Source: Cytidiella melzeri (lineage: Eukaryota; Basidiomycota; Agaricomycetes; Polyporales; Irpicaceae). From it: DNA of 64,000 nucleotides. Below the pieces are notes generated by a model. That model did not search any database, was not told where the DNA came from, and worked only from the letters and a program-made list of their open reading frames with translations. The translations under genes were made by a program, and so were the position numbers. The stretch spans positions 124,001 through 188,000 of the forward strand of contig JABYQR010000048.1 of NCBI GenBank assembly GCA_022592445.1. Reading direction: 5' to 3'. Shown here piece after piece: positions 58,420 through 64,000 of this stretch (its first letter is position 1; every line of letters starts with the position of its first letter).

Positions 58420-61400
58420 CTACACTTCAAACACCACCTCACTCGCCTTGAACGCAGTGTTCCCCGGCCACACCTTGATCGGCACCTCGCATTCCACCAT
58501 CTCTACCTTGACCTCTTTCCACTCCCCTTCATCATCGTGCTCATGTCCTTCCTCATCCACTTCTTCGTCTCCGTCGTGGTACTGATCAACAGGCTCCGTT
58601 GAGCCAAGGAACGTACTCGTAAGGAACGATGTCCAGGACTGCGTCGCTCGAGGAGTCTCCAAGGAGTCACCCGTGGCAAGCAATGGCGACGTTCGCTCAG
58701 ATGGTGCAATGGTACGTGCAGCAGTCCAAGTCGTGCCCCACTCACCCCTGGGTCCATCTACTACGAGGGTCTTGAAACGTATGCCGTCCGCTCCCTCTCG
58801 AGCGTTCGGTGAAGCTACTGCCACGAGCAAGTTTATTCGGACCTTCCACTCCAGACCGCCATAGCTTGATCCGCCCGACGCGTATGATGGTACGGCAATA
58901 CGGAAAGTTGGACTTGCATCGGGAGGTATGTCCAACGAGAAGGTCGTGCGCATGGTCGAAGTCATGAAGGATGAATGATGCTCGGCATGTATCCGTCTCA
59001 TCTGGCGCGACGTACTCGGAGGCGGTGGAGCAAGACATGTCGGAAGAGATTCATGTGCCTCGAGCAAGGCTGATAACTATGAAGCAGCATGAAGTGCCGC
59101 ACGTAACATTACCATAAAGATTACATACCTTCAACACCCTGGCACGACTCGCTCGACTGTTGAGTTCTACGACGCCAAGAACTGTCTCACCAAGTCTGTA
59201 AGCAGACTTTGTGAACGTGAGCACCGCAACTTTGATCCCGTCTTTGTTGACGTCAAAAGACACTGAAGGAAGAATTAGAAGCCAGGATGTTGATATGTCT
59301 CTATCATCTCCTTGGTGAAGAGAATAGGAAAGTGCGTGGACATACATTTCTTAGGGTTTCGCGTCAATACCTCCACTGCTTCTCTACAGCTTATATCTCC
59401 TTGGAAATGCATATCGTCGCCATGAAGATTCTGAGCTGCTCTGAATTCAGACGAAAGGTAGCTTGGTGCATCATCAAGCCTGCCAAGACTATCCGCGTGT
59501 AGAATAAGGTCGCGTGCATACATCCGCACAGATTCAGCCGTACGCGTGCGATCAAGCTTAGGGCTTAGACCTGACAGGAGACTTAGATAATTCCGTAGAT
59601 ATTCCACGGAAATTCTCACCTGGCGGGTTAGTAGACAGGTATTTCTTTAACGAATTACGCAATTCTGTGACTACTGCTGTACTAGATCCCTGTGGAGATG
59701 GAACGCCATTTCGAGCAGCGGTAGGCCATAGAAGATCATAAGTAGCCACTGGGCTGCCAACTGAACCCGTCAGCTGTCAATACCGAAGTGCTCCGAAAAT
59801 AGAGTAACTACTCACTGGCAACATTGTTGTATACCCGGATTGGCACTTTCATGACCCTACTATGACTCTCTGGCCCAGCGGATGCTGAACTTGAAGCCCG
59901 ACAAATGCCTGTGACGAACTCGTAAGACAGTTTCAATGCGCGCCCGCGATATGACGGTGGCAGATTATGGGGCAAATCAAGCTCATAAGTGTCTGTCGCG
60001 TAGCCAAGTGTCAGAAGGAATCTTGTACTAAGGAAATCCGGGAAAACTCACTCACAGCTGCGTGACTCTCCCGGACTAAGGTTCAGATCTATAGCTAACA
60101 TAGACGGCCGCACTTCAAAAGTAGGAAGTGGAGTGTCCCCGTCAGTGTCCTCTTCTTCGCTGGGATTCACCGAAAGACCTAGTCCACTCATACGCGATGA
60201 TGAACTGGCTGCAGGTTGAAATATCGACGCGAAGATCGACGGTGAACGACCATGACGGGCTGCCCTTCTCGTTCGATCCAAACTCGAGATAGGAAAAGCT
60301 GAAGGAAGGTGAGAAGACGGAGAGAGCACCGACAACAGACTACCAGAGAGAGATGAGGACCGTGCGTGTGTTGAGCGATGTGGGGGCGAAGGCAAATGCG
60401 AGCCGGATGTGAAAGTGTTTGAATTGTGAGTGGTGATATCCATGCTACCCCCGCCTACTGCCTTGGATCTCAAGAGGCTTCGACGCAGACTTTGTAAAGC
60501 TTTGATTTGATCGGACGTTTGAGGTAAGTCTGCAAGCGGACGTATTGATATTGTACCAGACAGTTGCGCGTACGAGTATAGCACGAGCTCGTTGCTGGGA
60601 GCTGTTATAAATGACGATGACGCTCTTGGTTTGGGCGACTGCACAATAATTGGAGGAGGGCCACGCCCTAGTACGGACTGAACGTGCTGGTGGGAGTTGC
60701 CAGCTCGAGACGCTGTGTCCGCTGTAGCTGCTCGCAGTTCTGTGGGAGCTGAAGCTGAGCTTGGTAGTGGCGGATGTGTGAATATAACACTTGAGGAGGG
60801 TGAACTGATGGCTGGAGTCTGCGGTGGCATCGGCGAGGTTACCCCTTCTGCGATTGGGTCCAGTGTGAGCGAATAAGTGGACGCGTTCGGGGTTAGAGGA
60901 GGTGCAGCAGGGTCAAACGGTGATAGTTGAACTTGTACATCGGACACGGATTGCTTCCGAGCATGGGGATGATGCGCAGGTACAGAAGCAGAGCGCGCAA
61001 GGGGGGAGAATAGTCGTGAAGAGGTTGGTGCTTTGTGCGGCAGCTCAGTGTCTGTACTTGGAAAGCAATGTAAGCGACGTACATGGCACAGCAGCTTCTA
61101 GGGTTCGCAAAGTCCGTAGCGGCGATTTCCCTCTTGCATCAACTTGAGTATCCGGGCGAAAGTCCTGGGTGGAAAGCGAGATAGACTGGGATCTGTTGAG
61201 AAGCAAACGCCGTCTCGTTTGGTCCGCTGATTCATTTGACTCCTCTACGCCCTTGGAAGGTTTGGTCTTTCCAATTGTCCCTCTGCGAACGAGTACGACA
61301 CCGCCGGGCACAGGTCTGGCTGAGGTAACTGGTCCTGCGGTTCTTGTGCCAGGGGAAGTCGGAGGACGGGCCATGGGGACATGACTGACAGAGTGCGCAC

Positions 61401-61638
61401 TACGTTTATGCAAGCTTTGAGACTGAGAGGCAGAGTAAGACTGTAAAGTCGCTTGAGGTGCTCTTGTGTTCGTGATTGTGATTGTAATAGACAAGCGTTC
61501 GCCGGCGAAGTAGGCAGCTTGTGAGGGGGTGACAACGACGCGAACAGCTTCGTCGACCTTGGGCTGAGAGAGCATGGGTTGGCTATGGCGGGATGAGTGC
61601 AAGCCTGATTGGTAGCGACGGGTAGCAAGGGAGACCAC
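58420..61638 (-). CDS. RGP1: RGP1-like arrestin-fold subunit of the RIC1-RGP1 Rab GEF
   Basis: With RIC1 it activates Ypt6/Rab6 at the Golgi (family knowledge). The N-terminal arrestin-like strand is VRVVVTPSQAAYFAGERLSI, then TITITNTRAPQ. Very long Ser/Pro-rich disordered inserts follow (60048-60947 and 61045-61500). The conserved parts resume with NELVLYSYAQLSGTISIRPL, YELDLPHNLPPSYRGRALKL, SYEFVTGICRA, VPIRVYNNVA and VSFDVNKDGIKVAVLTFTKS, then AYRLGETVLGVVELN. It ends with EAHESLPTCLAPPPPSTSRQ, HAEHHSSFMTSTMRTTFSLD and the EVPIKVWPGNTAFKASEVVF tail at 58420. Roughly six introns. The start is MVSLATRRYQ at 61638, with MLSQPKV (61581) as an alternative. It sits only 71 nt from the divergent MTF2-like start. 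Confidence 0.85.
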
Positions 61639-61709
61639 CGAGTTCAGCGCTAAACGAGCTCTGCTGTTAAACCACTTTCTGCGTCCACACTCATTCTCAC
61701 TTTCAGTTC
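61639..61709. promoter_or_regulatory. 71-nt divergent promoter region (RGP1 / MTF2-like)
   Basis: The two start codons are 71 nt apart on opposite strands, so 5' UTRs and promoters must overlap or extend into coding sequence. No TATA box is seen. Confidence 0.5.
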
Positions 61710-63001
61710 ATGCTCTCGAAGACGGCTTTACCCTGTGGCAGGTCTAGGCTGTCCTCAGTGCACAGCCCGACACATCTGCTGGTGAGCCTTCCACTTGTCC
61801 CGAACGTAACTCCTTTACACAACAAGTTCTGCTCAGCTTCTCCTACCCCGCCGTGGCAATGACCCTTCCTCAGCGCGTCAAGCTCGCGGGCTCTCTCAAA
61901 TGACTGACTCAAAGGATCGAGGGTACGTGATACACTTGATAGGATGTAGTTCTGAGCCAGACGTTACACAGCAAGTCTATCTTCGACTCCGACGAATCTG
62001 CTTGGGACCATGTCTTCAAAGATCTGGACACTGCATCAAAGGACCTCCTAGCAACTCCCGTACCTGAACGCAGACGCAAACCCCCTCGACGCCAGCAAAT
62101 GACAGCACTAGAGATGAGCGCGTTTGGCGAGATGTTCGACATGGTCTTCCATGCTGTTTCAGATGGGAATGGGATGCCTTCGGCGTCTTCGTCAAATCAA
62201 GTCTCTACCATAGGCGTCGGTAGGAGACACTCTGCCGAGGTGTCTGACTTAGCCTTGCACCTTCGCCATCGTTCTCGTACCGCTAAATGGACCAGCGAAG
62301 CAGATGAAGAGTTGGACCGGAAAAAGGAAGAAATGGACCTTTGCAATACTGACCGGGAGCTCTTAGAATGGGCGGTGCGCGAAGTGTTCGGTGACTCACA
62401 GCGATACGAGAAGCAAGCGAGATCGTCGGAACGACAGTCTCTTCAACCAGCCCAGCTGCAACCTTCATCATATCCACACCTCATAGCAACTCTCATGCGA
62501 ACTTTCCGAGACAAGTACGCGGATCCTTACCTTGCTTTGGCGATGTTCGACCACGCTCGACATCTCTCTATTGCCTCCTACGTCTTTGGGTGCACGCATC
62601 ATGCATACAACGAGCTAATTGAAACTCGGTGGAGGTGTTTCCGAGATCTACGTGGAGTCTGTGATGCGCTCGAAGAAATGCGGGTCAATGGTATCGAGCT
62701 GAATAATAAAACGAGAAGTTTGGCGGAGCTGGTGAGGCGTGAGGTAGGTGAGAGAAATCTATGGGAAGAAGAGACCTCTGTGGGTAGCGGCGAGGTCTGG
62801 GAGATGGTAGAACGCATCGAGCGACTCACTGCGACACGGTCACAGCGTCCAGATAAGCAGAGAAAGAAATTGCTGCCTACCGCAGAGCTATGGAAACAGG
62901 AGGCGTTGCAGGAATCTACCGGAGCGAAGGATATGTGGGAATTTAGCAGGTGGACCGAGGAAAGCAGCTCTCAGAGTATGCTCAGTGGAGTATTGCCTTA
63001 A
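61710..63001 (+). CDS. MTF2-like mitochondrial protein (395 aa)
   Basis: Exons 61710-61781, 61837-61922 and 61972-63001 give 396 codons; the two introns are needed to reach an ATG. The start MLSKTALPCGRSRLSSVHSP is rich in Ser/Arg and free of acidic residues, like a mitochondrial presequence. The later part contains SIFDSDESAWDHVFKDLDTA and RRKPPRRQQMTALEMSAFGE, the long helical TDRELLEWAVREVFGD, HLIATLMRTFRDKYADPYLA, LAMFDHARHLSIASYVFGCT and TRWRCFRDLRGVCDALEEMR. This matches the Mtf2/Nam1-type C-terminal domain found across fungi, as I recall it. In yeast, Mtf2 links mitochondrial transcription with mRNA handling and translation. The role here is inferred from resemblance only. Confidence 0.7.
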
Positions 63002-63200
63002 CGCTGGGCATAAGGCTCAGAGCTTACAGGTGCTCGCGAGCTTTGCTCCGCGGAGTATGCGGATGGGTGTTGTCATATAATATGGCAATACGTTTTTTGT
63101 CCAATCCAAGTTTACAAAGGTCCGTGTAAGATAGTTACGTGCAAGACCATAAGGACCGAACCACAAAGCAGCTGCCGGTGCCTGCCCCAATACTTCTGCT

Positions 63201-64000
63201 TGTTATGGGGCAGAAGGGCAGTGGTGTTCAAACACTACCTGAATGCCACAACCTATACTTGGCGGGAACAGGAACAAGAAAGACACCGGCCTTGCAATGT
63301 GTAACAGTAAGGTTACTACTCACCAGGTAAGTTGATAAACTTGGGGAATTGAGTGAGATAGAGAGTAAGAGGTGTGGTGAGCAAAGTACTGTGAGGTACT
63401 GAGTAGTAAACAGAGTGGATAAGACTGAGGGTGACACAGAGACGGGGCTTGAGGTGACAAACAGGAACACAATGTGGAAGACGACAACAAGGTGGTAGCA
63501 GGTGTGTAGCACAATGCTCTCACAAACTGTAAACCTTATTCAGGTATCTAGCCCAGTAAAGACCAAGAGGTTGAGATGGGGTCGGGGGGGGGGTAAGGAG
63601 CATACATGCAGCTGTTTACATAGACTTCAGGGACCTGCACACAGACCATGTTCAGGGTAGGCTTTGCAAGAAGCTGTGTGAAGAAAGAACAGAAGAACTA
63701 TTCAAAGGAGAATAATTGCTATTGTCTGGACTCTGCCAATACCTCTACCCATAAGAAAATTATCTATCTCAAGGAGACCAGTCTTTGTATCCAGTTCCCA
63801 CACTTGTGAGAACACTCTACCATGAAGAGAGCAATGCTCAAAGAACAATAGAAGTCCATGTAAGTAGTATTCATGATGTCAAACCATAGCTATGGGCTGA
63901 GCCATGTAGTTGTAGCCATGTGGTCTTTCACAAGCTGAGTCACATGTCAGTGAGATGTAGCAGCAAGTGACGTGATCATGTAGAGCATCTAAACCACATG
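63201..64000. mobile_element. CpG-depleted repeat, candidate old LTR or retroelement (runs off the window)
   Basis: From a TGTTATGGGG at 63201, which resembles the TG start of an LTR, the sequence changes character. Positions 63301-64000 contain only 4 CpG dinucleotides, while coding sequence just upstream has about 5 per 60 nt. TpG and CpA are correspondingly frequent. No known protein domain is visible; long minus-strand frames such as 63228-63512 are low-complexity. A G10 run lies near 63584-63593. The pattern is that of a methylated transposable element decayed by C-to-T change. No second LTR, target-site duplication or primer-binding site can be seen within the window, so class and orientation are open. 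Confidence 0.45.

Noticed and set aside
63228..63512. 94-aa minus-strand open frame rich in Ser, Leu and Val
   Set aside because: Result of CpG loss and low complexity; no start context or domain.
1..64000. CRISPR arrays, tRNA or rRNA genes, bacterial-type operons
   Set aside because: No regularly spaced repeats, cloverleaf candidates or ribosomal signatures were recognised while reading; introns and gene content are fungal nuclear. A tRNAscan run would settle the tRNA question.

Overview
The window is nuclear DNA of a filamentous basidiomycete, most likely a wood-decay agaricomycete. Genes are dense and lie on both strands. Most are cut by 45-60 nt GT-AG introns, and several products belong to families typical of mushrooms: GT25-like glycosyltransferases, GH99-like 'xylosidase/arabinosidase' proteins, single-pass receptor-like proteins ending in PPAY, and DUF-type basidiomycete proteins. 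No tRNA, rRNA or CRISPR array was seen. The species cannot be named from the sequence alone.

Layout. 0-7 kb: end of a small membrane-anchored protein, a multi-exon SPO22/ZIP4 meiosis gene, a decayed coding stretch and an 87-residue cysteine-rich secreted protein. 7-11 kb: a four-TM protein and a single-pass membrane protein with a PPAY tail. 11-20 kb: UBR1 N-recognin (1834 aa), convergent with a mitochondrial glutamyl-tRNA synthetase. 20-26 kb: a small conserved basidiomycete protein, decayed material, a GT25 glycosyltransferase, a small TM protein and a relic that resembles the small conserved protein. 26-31 kb: UTP18 and TRAPP subunit TRS33 (convergent, 35 nt apart), then a single-exon F-box gene. 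31-35 kb: three paralogous small secreted proteins with identical intron positions. 35-46 kb: APC11, a YFH7-like P-loop kinase, a proline iminopeptidase, a two-finger C2H2 protein, a GH99-like protein with a long disordered tail, and an RSC1/2-type bromodomain-BAH protein. 46-63 kb: OPT oligopeptide transporter, COP9 subunit 7, TRK potassium transporter, PSP1-domain protein, RGP1 and an MTF2-like mitochondrial protein. From about 63.2 kb to the end CpG almost vanishes, which points to an old, methylated transposable element.

Most of the window is housekeeping. Ubiquitin pathway parts (UBR1, APC11, CSN7, F-box), membrane-traffic GEF parts (TRS33, RGP1) and nutrient uptake (OPT, TRK) sit together without evident operon-like logic. 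The accessory features are the secreted paralog cluster, the isolated cysteine-rich secreted protein, the conserved basidiomycete family with its relic, and the CpG-poor edge. I found no clearly new multi-gene system; the secreted cluster at 31.2-35.1 kb is the best candidate for uncharacterised biology. Exon boundaries were read by hand from frame continuity and GT/AG signals. Where all boundaries were checked, the spliced length is a whole number of codons.
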